Part shown: in pieces, positions 7,980 to 15,450 of the stretch
Position numbering within the stretch: position 1 is the stretch's first letter
Layout of the letters: each line of letters starts with the position of its first letter
Assembly: GCA_031290075.1 (NCBI GenBank)
Contig: JAITOG010000029.1
Coordinates: 1-20,157, forward strand
DNA: 20,157 nucleotides
Direction of reading: 5' to 3'
From: Holosporales bacterium
GTDB taxonomy: Bacteria; Pseudomonadota; Alphaproteobacteria; BNTO01
Position numbers and translations under genes: made by a program
Notes under the pieces: generated by a model
What the model was told of the DNA's origin: nothing
Seen by the model: only the letters and a program-made list of their open reading frames with translations
Databases searched by the model: none

Positions 7980-8097
7980 GTTCCTGATTTTATGGATGAA
8001 TTGAAAATTTAACATTACACCTTTTTTTTCTTTATTTCACTTATCCTAAGTTTACGTATAAAATCAACGTATAGTTCAGTTGAATAGTTGTTGGCTT

Positions 8098-10266
8098 ATG
8101 GACAGCGATAATAATATTAAAAAAAATTTATTTTTTGAGGTTTTTTCTGAAGAAATTCCTGCAAAAATGCAAAAAAATGCATCTAAAATAGCCTGTGATA
8201 CAGTTGCTCAGATTTTAGCTAAATCAGGAGTTAAATATGGAAAAATCCAAGCATCGTGTGCTTCAAGACGAATTTGGATAAATATTGATGAGATGTTTTG
8301 TGAAGAGTCTTTAAATTTTGAAGAAAAACGTGGCCCTAAAATTGATGCGCAAGTTAGTGCCATTGAAGGATTTTTAAAATCTAATAATCTAAAAAAAGAT
8401 GATTTATTGGAAAAGAATGGATATTTTTTCGCAAAAATTGAAAAAAAAGGCGAAAAAATTGAAAAAATCCCTCAAATCATTTTAATGAATTTTTTGAAAT
8501 TAATGCCTTGGCCTAAGTCTATGCATTGGCATAACAGGAAGACAGCAGCGCATTCGCTACCTTGGATTCGCCCCATTCATTCTGTTTTGTGCCTTTTTGA
8601 GGGTAAACCTATTGTTTTCGATCTTGAAGGTTTTGGAATAAAGACTGGAAATACAACACATGGACACAGATTTTTATCTAACCAAGAATTCACAATTACA
8701 TCATTTTCGCAGTATAAAAAGATTTTAAGAGAAAATTCAGTAATTATTGATTATTCAGAGCGCCAACAATTAATAAAAGAAGAAATAGAAAAAGTATCAA
8801 AAGAAAAAGGAATAATATTAAAAGAAGATCAGGAATTGATGGATGAAGTAACTGGTCTTGTGGATATGCCTTTTGTTATTATAGGCGATATTAGCCCTGA
8901 GTTTATGGTTCTTCCAGAATTTGTTTTGGCAACCTCTATGCGCGTTCACCAAAAGTACTTTTCTACAACTTACTCAAATGGCAAAATTGCTCCGTTTTTT
9001 ATTGCACTTGCAAACCAAAATGATCCAAAAGGAATTATAAAAGCGGGTTTTGAAAAAGTTTTAAAAGCCAGATTAAACGATGCATTATTCTTTTATTCTG
9101 AAGACTTGAAAAAAACAATAGATGAAAATGTTGATAAATTAAATAATGTAATATTTCATAAACAGTTAGGATCCGTAAAGCAAAAAATTGAACGTCTTAT
9201 TGAGATAACTCCCCAAGCTCAAAGAGCTGCAGAGCTTTGTAAGTTTGATTTGGTTACAGCAATAGTTGGGGAATTTGAAGAGTTGCAAGGTATTGCAGGG
9301 GAACATTATGCTCAAAAACAAGGTGAACAGCCAGAAATTGCCACAGCTATAAGGGAACATTATAAACCTATTGGGCAAAACGATTCTTTGCCATCTTGTC
9401 AGCAAGGCTTAGAATTGGCGGTTTCAGATAAAGTTGATACACTTGTTGGTTTTCTTGGAATTGGAAAAAAGCCATCGGGTTCAGCAGACCCTTTTGCACT
9501 GCGCCGAGCTGCGCTGGGGATTATAAGAATTACAGAGGATAATGAAAATATTAACTTAGAAGATCGTGTTTATTTAGCAATAAATGTTTATAAAAGGCAA
9601 GGTATAAAATTGTGCGAAGATGTTTTCAATATTTTTGTTAACTTTCTTTACGAAAGAATCTATTTTTATTTAAAAGAGCAAATATCCATTAGGGGAGATA
9701 TTATAAAAAGTGTTTTATCAAATAGACTTCCTTTGAATCCTTTGAAACCAATTTCCCCCAACCCCCATGAGGATTCGAGCACCGAAGCGACGAACAAATT
9801 TGCAGAAGAAATTGAGTTACGAAAGAAGTCTAATATTAATACGTTAAATATAAGTGATATTATTACGCGAGCAAAAAGTATTCAAACACTTTGGGATAAA
9901 GGGGAACATGTGAATTTTATGACGTTTTTTACACGTATTATTGGATTTTTAGGCAAAGTAGATTGTGAAAAATATGTTTCTGATAAACCTTCAATAAATC
10001 CTGAATTTTTTGAAACTTCGGAAGAATTAAATGTTTATAATGCAATAAAAAAATCCTCAGATATTATTTATAAATATTTAGACTTCAAAGAATATAGAAA
10101 AGCTATGAATGAAATTTCTATGCTTTATAATGTTTTTAATGAGTTTTTTAATGCAGTTCAGATCAATACAAAAGATGATAAAGTTCGAAAAAATAGGTAT
10201 ACTATATTAAATAATTGCTTTAACTTTTACTCTTCAATAGCAGATTTTACACAAATTCAAGGCTAA
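8098..10266 (+). CDS. glyS: Glycyl-tRNA synthetase beta subunit, with in-frame repeat insertion
   Basis: 722 residues from the ATG. The frame extends to a TTG at 8080, but LFFEVFSEEIPAKMQ, the family's N terminus, needs no such extension, and neither start has a clear ribosome binding site. GlyS with GlyQ forms the bacterial alpha2beta2 enzyme charging tRNA-Gly; GlyS supplies tRNA and anticodon contacts. Family landmarks: FSEEIPAKM, KRGPK, GNTTHGHRFL, MRVHQKYF, ARLNDALFFYSEDLKK, HD-type region FEELQGIAGEHYA through IREHYKP, SADPFALRRAALGIIRI, and the C-terminal anticodon-binding helices. After VLSNRLPLNP, just before ISDIITRAKSIQ, about 30 residues (about 552-580, PHEDSSTEATNKF...IELRKKS) come from repeat B and are absent from ordinary GlyS. 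Frame is kept, so the enzyme is probably functional. glyQ is not in this window. Confidence 0.94.
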   Translation: MDSDNNIKKNLFFEVFSEEIPAKMQKNASKIACDTVAQILAKSGVKYGKIQASCASRRIWINIDEMFCEESLNFEEKRGPKIDAQVSAIEGFLKSNNLKKDDLLEKNGYFFAKIEKKGEKIEKIPQIILMNFLKLMPWPKSMHWHNRKTAAHSLPWIRPIHSVLCLFEGKPIVFDLEGFGIKTGNTTHGHRFLSNQEFTITSFSQYKKILRENSVIIDYSERQQLIKEEIEKVSKEKGIILKEDQELMDEVTGLVDMPFVIIGDISPEFMVLPEFVLATSMRVHQKYFSTTYSNGKIAPFFIALANQNDPKGIIKAGFEKVLKARLNDALFFYSEDLKKTIDENVDKLNNVIFHKQLGSVKQKIERLIEITPQAQRAAELCKFDLVTAIVGEFEELQGIAGEHYAQKQGEQPEIATAIREHYKPIGQNDSLPSCQQGLELAVSDKVDTLVGFLGIGKKPSGSADPFALRRAALGIIRITEDNENINLEDRVYLAINVYKRQGIKLCEDVFNIFVNFLYERIYFYLKEQISIRGDIIKSVLSNRLPLNPLKPISPNPHEDSSTEATNKFAEEIELRKKSNINTLNISDIITRAKSIQTLWDKGEHVNFMTFFTRIIGFLGKVDCEKYVSDKPSINPEFFETSEELNVYNAIKKSSDIIYKYLDFKEYRKAMNEISMLYNVFNEFFNAVQINTKDDKVRKNRYTILNNCFNFYSSIADFTQIQG
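9751..9837 (+). repeat. Repeat B copy inside glyS coding sequence
   Basis: These 87 bases match 10907-10993 at about 81 positions. In glyS they are translated as SPNPHEDSSTEATNKF and onward to ELRKKSN, in frame and without stops. The unit starts with ATTTCCCCCAA, the right arm of the hairpin seen complete in the second copy, so this copy is 5'-truncated or came without that arm. Confidence 0.9.
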
Positions 10267-10269
10267 AAA

Positions 10270-10710
10270 ATGAAAAAACTTTATTATGAATATAGTACAA
10301 TTGGGCAAAACCTAAAAAAAGCTATTACTCCTATTTACAAAAAACATGGATTTTTTAGAGCTGAACTTATTTTAGATTGGGAAAAAATCGTTGGCCCCCA
10401 ATTTGCTATGTGTCGGCCTGTTAGGATTTCTGAATTAGGAAGATCTTATATTTTATATGTAGCTGCTCCTAAGTCTGTTGCTGTACAAATGGTATATTTT
10501 CTTCAAAATATTTTAGAAAGAATTCATCAATACTTAGGAAATAAATCTATTAGAGAAATAAAATTTGTTGCTGGAAATATTCAGCAGCCATTTCCAACAC
10601 AGCAAACATTAACAGAAGATGGAAAGAATTTAAATTCTAAAAAGCTAAACGTGGATATTTCTTATGCTCCATTAAAAACAGCCTTAGAGAAGCTTGCTCA
10701 ATATTTCTGA
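10270..10710 (+). CDS. DUF721 / DciA-like protein
   Basis: 146 residues with the DUF721 pattern: a helical N-terminal part, then LDWEKIVGPQFAMCRPVRI, LYVAAPKSVAVQMVYFLQNILERIHQYLG, and IREIKFV. DUF721 includes DciA, the helicase operator that recruits the replicative helicase DnaB in bacteria lacking DnaC/DnaI; such proteins bind nucleic acid. Whether this copy acts as the DciA of this organism cannot be told here. It starts 3 bases after the glyS stop, and AAGG at the end of glyS gives a Shine-Dalgarno sequence about 7 bases ahead of the ATG. Hence it is almost surely co-transcribed with glyS. Confidence 0.8.
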   Translation: MKKLYYEYSTIGQNLKKAITPIYKKHGFFRAELILDWEKIVGPQFAMCRPVRISELGRSYILYVAAPKSVAVQMVYFLQNILERIHQYLGNKSIREIKFVAGNIQQPFPTQQTLTEDGKNLNSKKLNVDISYAPLKTALEKLAQYF

Positions 10711-10757
10711 ATTAGACCTCTTTCGAAACCAATTTCTTCTAGCAAAGTTGAAGGAGC

Positions 10758-10848
10758 ATACTGGGGTCCCCAAAGAATGCGGATTTTAATTGCTGCAAAT
10801 CCTTGAAACCCAAGAGTTTGAATCCGCAATTTTTTGGGGTTGGGTATA
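10758..10848 (+). repeat. Palindromic repeat A, copy 4
   Basis: Slightly shortened copy with GGGGTCCCC in place of GGGGCCCC, and small deletions in the loop and distal arm. It abuts repeat B copy 2 directly. It lies 48 bases after the DUF721 stop in an orientation where GCGGATT...AATCCGC is followed by AATTTTTT, so it could help end the glyS transcript. Confidence 0.92.
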
Positions 10849-10993
10849 CGAAGCGCAGAATCGGAGTGTATTAGATATACATGAAGGGAATTGGGGGAAA
10901 TTTGTGATTTCCCCCAAACCCCATGAGGATTCGAGCATCGAAGCGACTAACAAATTTGTAAAAGAAATTGAGTTACGAAAGAAGTCTATTATT
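10849..10993 (+). repeat. Repeat B, copy 2 (complete hairpin form)
   Basis: It begins with GCGCAGAATCGGAGTGTA, has a perfect hairpin TTGGGGGAAAT / ATTTCCCCCAA around TTGTG (10890-10916), then the segment shared with glyS (10907-10993). The shared part again forms an open frame (SPKPHEDSSIEATNKF... ELRKKSI) that continues back through A copy 4 to a TTG at 10790 and stops at 11006. I read this 72-codon frame as repeat-derived, not a gene. Confidence 0.85.
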
Positions 10994-11008
10994 GCCTGCT
11001 ATAATTAA

Positions 11009-11494
11009 TCAGGCTAACAACCTCTTTTCACTTGCAGAACGTGCTCTATCACGTGGTGTACATCCATAATTATCTTCAACATTTCTACTTGCTCCAGCAG
11101 CAAGTAATACTTTAACAACTTCTGTCTTTTCATGACCATAATGAAGTGGTGTAAGTCCATAATTATCTTTAGCATCTTTATTTGCGTTAGCAGTAAGTAA
11201 TACTTTAACAATTTCTATAAATCCAAAAAGAGCTGCATAATGAAGTGGTGTACCTCCATCAGGATTTTTAGTGCTAATAAGAGCAGACCTCTTCACAGGA
11301 TCAGAAATTAATTTTTTAACCTTTTCGCATTCTCCTCTTGCAATTGCAGTAGAGAAATCATTTTGCTCTTCTGCAGTAGGAAATTTTGATGTAGCACAAG
11401 CTAGAGCAGCATTTGCGTCACATGATGTTCCGTAAGAAAAATTGCTTATCCCCAATAATGAAGCAAGCGCCATAGTTTTATAAAATCTTTTCAT
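11009..11494 (-). CDS. Secreted ankyrin-repeat protein
   Basis: 161 residues. Residues 1-22 form a signal peptide (KRFYK, hydrophobic core, cut near SYG-TS). Residues about 45-70 look like a degenerate first repeat (EEQNDFSTAIARGECEKVKKLI), followed by GGTPLHYAALFGFIEIVKVLLTANANKDAKDN, then GLTPLHYGHEKTEVVKVLLAAGASRNVEDN, three residues shorter than the usual 33, and a final GCTPRDRA capped by KRLLA. Ankyrin repeats bind proteins; with a Sec signal in a host-associated bacterium an exported effector is plausible but unproven. The ATG has AAGGAG about 7 bases upstream and a good promoter. The stop lies 15 bases beyond repeat B. Confidence 0.88.
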   Translation of the reverse strand: MKRFYKTMALASLLGISNFSYGTSCDANAALACATSKFPTAEEQNDFSTAIARGECEKVKKLISDPVKRSALISTKNPDGGTPLHYAALFGFIEIVKVLLTANANKDAKDNYGLTPLHYGHEKTEVVKVLLAAGASRNVEDNYGCTPRDRARSASEKRLLA

Positions 11495-11537
11495 TTTATA
11501 TCTCCTTTAAAATAATTAAACAAACAACTATACTAGT

Positions 11538-11566
11538 AATATAATGATGCTTCTTTTAAATTTCAA
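11538..11566 (-). promoter_or_regulatory. Sigma70-type promoter of the ankyrin gene
   Basis: On the minus strand, TTGAAA (11561-11566) and TATATT (11538-11543) are spaced by exactly 17 bases, each a 5/6 match to consensus. The expected start of transcription lies about 35 bases before the ATG, with AAGGAG between. Confidence 0.6.
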
Positions 11567-11822
11567 GTAAAAAATGAAAAAGTTTTTTAAAAGTCAAGAG
11601 TAAGATGTGTAGTTCGCAAGTATTTATCTAAAATTTTATATATTTTAAAAATCTCAAAAACATAATGGCTTCTTGTATGCCCCAGTTTTACTTGGTGAAT
11701 AATTGCATTTTATTAAAAATTAAATAAAATTTATATAAAAAATATTTTTTTCTGTATTGACTATTTTAATTATTCAATCTATTACTTAGAAACTGTCTTC
11801 ATAGATATTTTAACTGGTGTTT

Positions 11823-11914
11823 TATACCCAAACCCCAAAAAATTGCGAATTTAAACTTCTTGGGTTTCAAGGATTGGCAGTAATTAAAATCCGCATTCTT
11901 TGGGGGCCCCAGTA
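11823..11914 (-). repeat. Palindromic repeat A, copy 5
   Basis: Reverse-orientation copy from TATACCCAAACCCC to GGGGGCCCCAGTA, nested between the C end and the B segment of the composite element. The usual terminal TATA is shortened at its right edge, where it meets CGTCAAATCCGG. Confidence 0.92.
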
Positions 11915-11920
11915 ACGTCA

Positions 11921-12030
11921 AATCCGGTGCTCGAATCCTCGGGGGTTGGGGAAAATCTGTGATTTCCCCCAATGCCCCTCATGTACATTTTACACTCTGG
12001 TTCTGCGGTTCTGCGCTCCGTTTTTCCTTA
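11921..12030 (-). repeat. Repeat B, copy 3 (with C-linked leader)
   Basis: On the minus strand it reads AAGGAAAAACGGAGCGCAGA, AGTGTA, TACATGAGGGG, the TTGGGGGAAAT hairpin, CCCCGAGGATTCGAGCACCG, then GGATTTGACGT. It shares the hairpin and GAGGATTCGAGCACCG with the copies at 9751 and 10849, and the AAGGAAAAACGGAGC and CACCGGATTTGACGT pieces with 17108-17170. It lacks the AACAAATTTG...AAAGAAGTC half found in glyS. Confidence 0.8.
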
Positions 12031-12064
12031 AAAACCCTCACTTTAAATATCATGAAGACAGCTT

Positions 12065-12577
12065 CTAAGGTATTTTATTTTGAATTATTTTAAAGAGTTT
12101 CTGAAAAATTGGATAAAAAAGAATAGTTGCTATAAACTCGTTGAAAAAATTTTCATGAATCATTCCTTTGTAGAAGGCATAGCATAAAATTAAAAAAATA
12201 ATCTTTTTTATTAAAAATACTACTAAAAAAGTACAAAATAGCACTAAATCATTATTTGCTGCTAAAACCTCTCTTCGTACTTTTAATAATATAAATAAGA
12301 ATATATATATAATTGCATGAAATCCCGGATAAATACAAAATAAATAATCGTAGAATAAACTAAAAATAAGAATATAAAATGGTTTAAATAAATCTGGTTT
12401 TATAAACGTTGAGAAAAACAAAAATGTTAAAAAAAGATTTGTTGATATGTTAATTTTTTGTTTAAAAAAACAGCACTCAATTAAAACCAAAAGCAAAATA
12501 AAAAAAAAGTAAACGCAATGAAATGCAGCTTTGTAGATAATTTTGTGTATGTTTTCTTTATAGAAAAAATTAGCCAT
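12065..12577 (-). CDS. mreD: MreD-like rod-shape membrane protein
   Basis: 170 residues from the ATG at 12577; an in-frame TTG eight codons upstream is less likely. The protein is almost wholly hydrophobic with about five membrane segments. The central stretch KPDLFKPFYILIFSLFYDYL followed by YPGFHAIIYIFLF matches the MreD pattern (R/K-P-D, then a helix, an Asp in the next helix, a Pro-Gly turn, another helix), and length and topology also fit. MreD works with MreB, MreC, PBP2 and RodA in lateral wall synthesis. No mreB or mreC lies in the window. Very low GC and Phe/Ile/Lys-rich codons make the match weak, so another small membrane protein cannot be excluded. The stop codon (TAG, 12065-12067) lies within the C-type terminal repeat, so the end of the gene may have been reset by that element. 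Confidence 0.55.
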   Translation of the reverse strand: MANFFYKENIHKIIYKAAFHCVYFFFILLLVLIECCFFKQKINISTNLFLTFLFFSTFIKPDLFKPFYILIFSLFYDYLFCIYPGFHAIIYIFLFILLKVRREVLAANNDLVLFCTFLVVFLIKKIIFLILCYAFYKGMIHENFFNEFIATILFYPIFQKLFKIIQNKIP

Positions 12578-12651
12578 TATTTTATAAAAAATAAAAAACA
12601 ATTTTATTTAATTTTATCTAAAAAATATATTGTAAATCTATATATTTTTTT

Positions 12652-12688
12652 ATACTCTTGAGTATGAGTTGTTTTAACGAATTATAGT
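12652..12688 (+). promoter_or_regulatory. Candidate control region of the TolC-family gene
   Basis: A perfect inverted repeat ATACTC-TT-GAGTAT (12652-12665) overlaps TTGAGT (12658-12663), a possible -35 box, with TATAGT at 12683-12688. The 19-base spacing is on the long side. The palindrome could be an operator. Confidence 0.3.
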
Positions 12689-12722
12689 AACAACTGTACT
12701 TTTTTATTTTTTAATAGGTTAA

Positions 12723-14354
12723 ATGATGAATTCTAATTTTTTAAGAACGTTTTTATTATCTATCTCCCTTGCTCCATTTTTTTTGGCAACTGCCACTTCT
12801 GAAGAAGGAGGAGAAGAAGAAACGTCGGAGGTTATTGCAAGCGCTGATGTAAATACTCCTTCAGAGAAAACCGATGCTGAGAAAAAGGGCCTAACATATA
12901 GCACTGCAAATAGCGAAGCAATAAAAAAAATAAACCTAGCTTTAAAAGAGCTTAGCAAGGACTATTACAAAGCTTCACAGGATGAAGTTATGAACTTTTT
13001 TAAATTTGTTATGCAAAAAGTTGTAGAAAATAACAAAGATTTACGAAAAGCTCGTGCTGAAGTTTTAGCTTTAATGGGAAATAATAATTTAGCTAGGGGA
13101 GAGTTTTTACCAGATTTAGAAGCTAATGCTGGGTATAAAGGAAGCAGCAAATATATTAATAAAAAAGAAAATGGAATCTCTAATAATCTGGACCACAATA
13201 ACAAAGAGTGGGGAGGGGACATTGGATTAGACGCAAGATGGAATCTCTTTAATGGTGGTGCTTCAGCTGCGCAGTTAAAAATTGCTAATAATGAAACTAG
13301 GGCAAAATTTGAAGCATATAAAGATCTAGAAGCTGAAACAATCTTAAAAGCTTTTCAGCTTTTATTAAACATTATTGCGTATAAGATTATTGTAAAACAA
13401 AGTGAGGCCAACGTTCTTATTAATGAAGAAACATTAAAAAGTGCTTTAGAAAAGCTGAAAATCGGTGAAATTGACAGAGTTGATGTTGGATATGCCGATT
13501 TTAAAACTGGAAAAGCGATGGCAAAATTAGAAGAAGCAAAAATTAAACTTAGTGGGTTTATAGGTGATTTCCAATTGGCAAGTGGAATTTCTGACGTAGA
13601 AATTAAAGCTATTATTCCAAATTTTGAAAGTTTTCTTCCCAAAGCTTTTGAAGAAATGGAAAAAGTTGCAGAAAGAGAAAATCCAAAAATTTTATCTGTA
13701 AATTACGCAGCTGTAGCCAGTAAAGCAGAGATTAGTAAAGAACTAGCAGGATATTTACCAAAGGTGAATCTTGAGGGGAGAGTTGGACGTGTTGATAGCT
13801 TCAGTAGAGAAAATCTTAAAACTCAAGGATCTTCGTCTTACACAAGAGGACATAAAATGAATAGTTATGGTCCGCAATATTCTGCTGGAATTTCCGTAAG
13901 AGTTCCTTTAGATATAAAATGTACAACCAACACGAGAATTACTGGTGCAAGGCATAAATATGTACAAGCTAAAGTTAATGGGGCTCAAACGCGTAGTAAA
14001 GTTTTATCTGATATTAAAACTCATTTTTGTAATTTGGATAATAAAAAGAAGATTATTGAGCTTTGGAAACGTAATGCAAAAGCAAATGAGGAGTCTGTGC
14101 AGTGCTATTTACAAAGGTTGGCTGTAGGAGATATTGTTCATGAAAAAGTATTAGTAGTACAAGCTGATGTTTATGAGTGTTATGTAGACCTTGCAAATGC
14201 CTACAGAGAGTACGCTGAGACTCAGCTTCATTTGTTATACAGCATGGGACGTTTAAATCCTAAAGTTTTTGGAGCTGTTGATTTCAATTTTGATCCTTAT
14301 AACAATAAAAGCTGTAGATCTGGTGAAATAGAAAAAATTGCACGTACTGCTTAA
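12723..14354 (+). CDS. tolC: TolC-family outer membrane efflux/secretion channel
   Basis: 543 residues. A signal peptide (about 1-26, NSNFLRTF, hydrophobic core, ATATS) is followed by an acidic Glu/Ser/Thr-rich segment and two OEP domain halves. First half: KARAEVLALMGNNNLARGEFLPDLEANAGYKG, then DIGLDARWNLFNGGASAAQLKIANNE, the characteristic barrel-to-helix WNLFNGG turn, and a long helix pair LLLNIIAYKIIVKQSEAN...LKIGEIDRVDVG. Second half: YLPKVNLEGRVGR, YSAGISVRVPLD, LQRLAVGDI. TolC proteins form trimeric channels through the outer membrane and periplasm for type I secretion and RND/MFS efflux. The long acidic N-terminal region is unusual. Two ATGs are adjacent (12723, 12726); TAGG lies just upstream. 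An intrinsic terminator follows. Confidence 0.9.
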   Translation: MMNSNFLRTFLLSISLAPFFLATATSEEGGEEETSEVIASADVNTPSEKTDAEKKGLTYSTANSEAIKKINLALKELSKDYYKASQDEVMNFFKFVMQKVVENNKDLRKARAEVLALMGNNNLARGEFLPDLEANAGYKGSSKYINKKENGISNNLDHNNKEWGGDIGLDARWNLFNGGASAAQLKIANNETRAKFEAYKDLEAETILKAFQLLLNIIAYKIIVKQSEANVLINEETLKSALEKLKIGEIDRVDVGYADFKTGKAMAKLEEAKIKLSGFIGDFQLASGISDVEIKAIIPNFESFLPKAFEEMEKVAERENPKILSVNYAAVASKAEISKELAGYLPKVNLEGRVGRVDSFSRENLKTQGSSSYTRGHKMNSYGPQYSAGISVRVPLDIKCTTNTRITGARHKYVQAKVNGAQTRSKVLSDIKTHFCNLDNKKKIIELWKRNAKANEESVQCYLQRLAVGDIVHEKVLVVQADVYECYVDLANAYREYAETQLHLLYSMGRLNPKVFGAVDFNFDPYNNKSCRSGEIEKIARTA

Positions 14355-14368
14355 ATTGGTTTTACATT

Positions 14369-14413
14369 AAGCTCCCTTTGAATTTCGGTTATCGATTTTC
14401 GGGGAGTTTTTTT
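14369..14413 (+). terminator. Intrinsic terminator after the TolC-family gene
   Basis: AAGCTCCC (14369-14376) pairs with GGGAGTTT (14402-14409) and is followed by a run of T to 14413. It lies 15 bases after the stop codon and just ahead of A copy 6. Confidence 0.75.
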
Positions 14414-14416
14414 GTA

Positions 14417-14510
14417 TATATCCAACCCCCAAAAAATTGCGGGTTCAAACTTCTTGGATTTTAAGGATTGGCAGCAATTAAGATCTGCATTCTTTGGGGG
14501 CCCCAGTATA
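14417..14510 (-). repeat. Palindromic repeat A, copy 6 (overlaps trmD 3' end)
   Basis: Reverse-orientation copy. Read on the minus strand, TATACTGGGGCCCCC supplies the last ten codons of trmD and the TTAAT that follows gives the TAA stop. The arm sequences are slightly altered (GCAGATC and GAACCCGCAA). Confidence 0.92.
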
Positions 14511-15200
14511 TATCTGCCATAAATCTGGCCGACGTTTTTTAGTTTCTCTTTCAGCTTCGCTTTTTTGCCATTTAGTTATTTCCTTATGATTTCCAGATAG
14601 TAATACATCCGGAACAGTTGTTTCTCGCCAATTATAGGGTCTGGTGTATTGTGGAAATTCTAGTAAACCCGATTCAAAGCTTTCATACACCAAAGATTCT
14701 TCATTATGAACTATATTCGGTAAAAGGCGTACGCAGGCGTCAATTAATGTAATCGCCCCAATTTCTCCGCCAGAAAGTATATAATCTCCAATACTAACTT
14801 CTTGTAATCCACGTTTTCCCCAATATTCGATTACTCGTTCATCTATCCCCTCATATCTTCCACACAAAATAATTAATCCTGGGCTTTCAGTAAAAATATG
14901 CACCATTTTTTGTGTAAGAGGGCGCCCCTTAGGGGTCATATAAACAATTTGGGCTTCTGCTTTAAAATTATCAACAGCATATTGTAATGCGCTATCGATA
15001 ACATCTGGTTTCATAATCATTCCAGCATTATACCCATAGCAAGTATCATCAACTGTATGGTGTTTATCCAATGCAAAATTTCGAATTTGGGTTGTTGATA
15101 ATTCCCATATTCCGTTTTTCAGCCCCTTTCCGGAAAGGGAACATGCAAGAGGACCTGGAAATATTTCAGGGAATAAAGTCAAAACATTAACTTTCCACAT
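14478..15200 (-). CDS. trmD: tRNA (guanine-N1)-methyltransferase, with repeat-derived C terminus
   Basis: 240 residues. TrmD methylates N1 of G37 in tRNAs reading CNN and some GGG-type codons, using S-adenosylmethionine, and prevents frameshifting. The SPOUT trefoil-knot motifs are intact: LTLFPEIF at residues 7-14, YGYNAGMIMKPDV, YMTPKGRPLTQ, LCGRYEGIDERV (about 111-122), and SIGDYILSGGE (about 133-143), ending in the helical RRPDLW. The family usually ends shortly after RRPDLW; here the last ten residues, YTGAPKECRS, and the stop are encoded by A copy 6 and match the RecD2 tail. In many genomes trmD sits with rpsP, rimM and rplS; here it stands alone, facing the TolC gene. The ATG has no clear ribosome binding site. 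Confidence 0.96.
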   Translation of the reverse strand: MWKVNVLTLFPEIFPGPLACSLSGKGLKNGIWELSTTQIRNFALDKHHTVDDTCYGYNAGMIMKPDVIDSALQYAVDNFKAEAQIVYMTPKGRPLTQKMVHIFTESPGLIILCGRYEGIDERVIEYWGKRGLQEVSIGDYILSGGEIGAITLIDACVRLLPNIVHNEESLVYESFESGLLEFPQYTRPYNWRETTVPDVLLSGNHKEITKWQKSEAERETKKRRPDLWQIYTGAPKECRS

Positions 15201-15222
15201 TTGTTTGATGGTTTAAACGGCT

Positions 15223-15250
15223 TCTATAACGTGATAATACACAACGCCAA
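15223..15250 (-). promoter_or_regulatory. Weak candidate promoter of trmD
   Basis: On the minus strand TTGGCG (15245-15250) and TATAGA (15223-15228) are 16 bases apart, ending 22 bases before the ATG. Both boxes match consensus only partly. Confidence 0.3.
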
Positions 15251-15390
15251 AAGAAAACACACTCAATTAAGAACCTGTCTTGATTTTAATAATTACAAAC
15301 TTGGTATGATCAGAAAAATCTGGGGAATTAAAGATAGAGAGTTTTCACTAAATTTTCACTAAAGATAGATAAAAAGTATCCACAAAAAAA

Positions 15391-15420
15391 TTGACACCTT
15401 ACAATATGTATATATATAAT
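15391..15420 (+). promoter_or_regulatory. Near-consensus sigma70 promoter of the decapeptide-repeat protein gene
   Basis: TTGACA (15391-15396) and TATAAT (15415-15420) both match consensus perfectly, spaced by 18 bases. Transcription should start near 15427, about 25 bases before the ATG at 15451. The TTG of the -35 box could be mistaken for a start codon because the frame stays open to it. Confidence 0.85.
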
Positions 15421-15450
15421 AGCTTATGTTTTTATTTGAGAAGTTTTTAT

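Larger units (their letters stand above)
7780..8097. other. Divergent intergenic region with A repeat copy 3
   Basis: This 318-base gap lies between the leftward BspA-like gene and rightward glyS. It contains the candidate BspA-side promoter and A copy 3. On the glyS side TATAAA occurs at about 8056-8061 without a convincing -35 box. No gene seen. Confidence 0.65.
11495..12064. other. Intergenic region dominated by a composite repeat
   Basis: 570 bases between two leftward genes. The left part carries the ankyrin promoter and AT-rich sequence. From 11785 on it is filled by repeat sequences C, A and B. No protein gene or tRNA is visible. Confidence 0.7.
11785..12069. mobile_element. MITE-like composite element with terminal inverted repeats (C ends, A and B inside)
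   Basis: The left end (11785-11823) and the right end (12030-12069) are inverted copies of one sequence. Both start CTTAGAA, then CTGTCTTCAT, GATATTT and a TG-GGTTTT region, with a few mismatches and one-base gaps over nearly 40 bases. Between them lie A copy 5 (11823-11914) and a B-type segment (about 11921-12030). There is no reading frame for a transposase, so any movement would need one supplied elsewhere. The right end overlaps the mreD stop codon. Confidence 0.65.

Noticed and set aside
8080..8097. TTG at 8080 as the glyS start
   Set aside because: Family N terminus begins at about LFFEVFSEEIP; ATG at 8098 is sufficient, and neither has a strong ribosome binding site, so the commoner codon is preferred.
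10790..11008. 72-codon plus-strand frame across A copy 4 and B copy 2
   Set aside because: It starts with TTG inside repeat A and consists of repeat sequence throughout. Reported as evidence of an open frame in repeat B, not as a gene.
11929..11956. tRNA T-arm-like sequence (CTCGAATCCTC) in repeat B
   Set aside because: The bases flanking the loop do not pair as a 5-bp T stem on either strand, and no acceptor or anticodon arm can be found. Repeat B is not a tRNA gene or clear tRNA relic.
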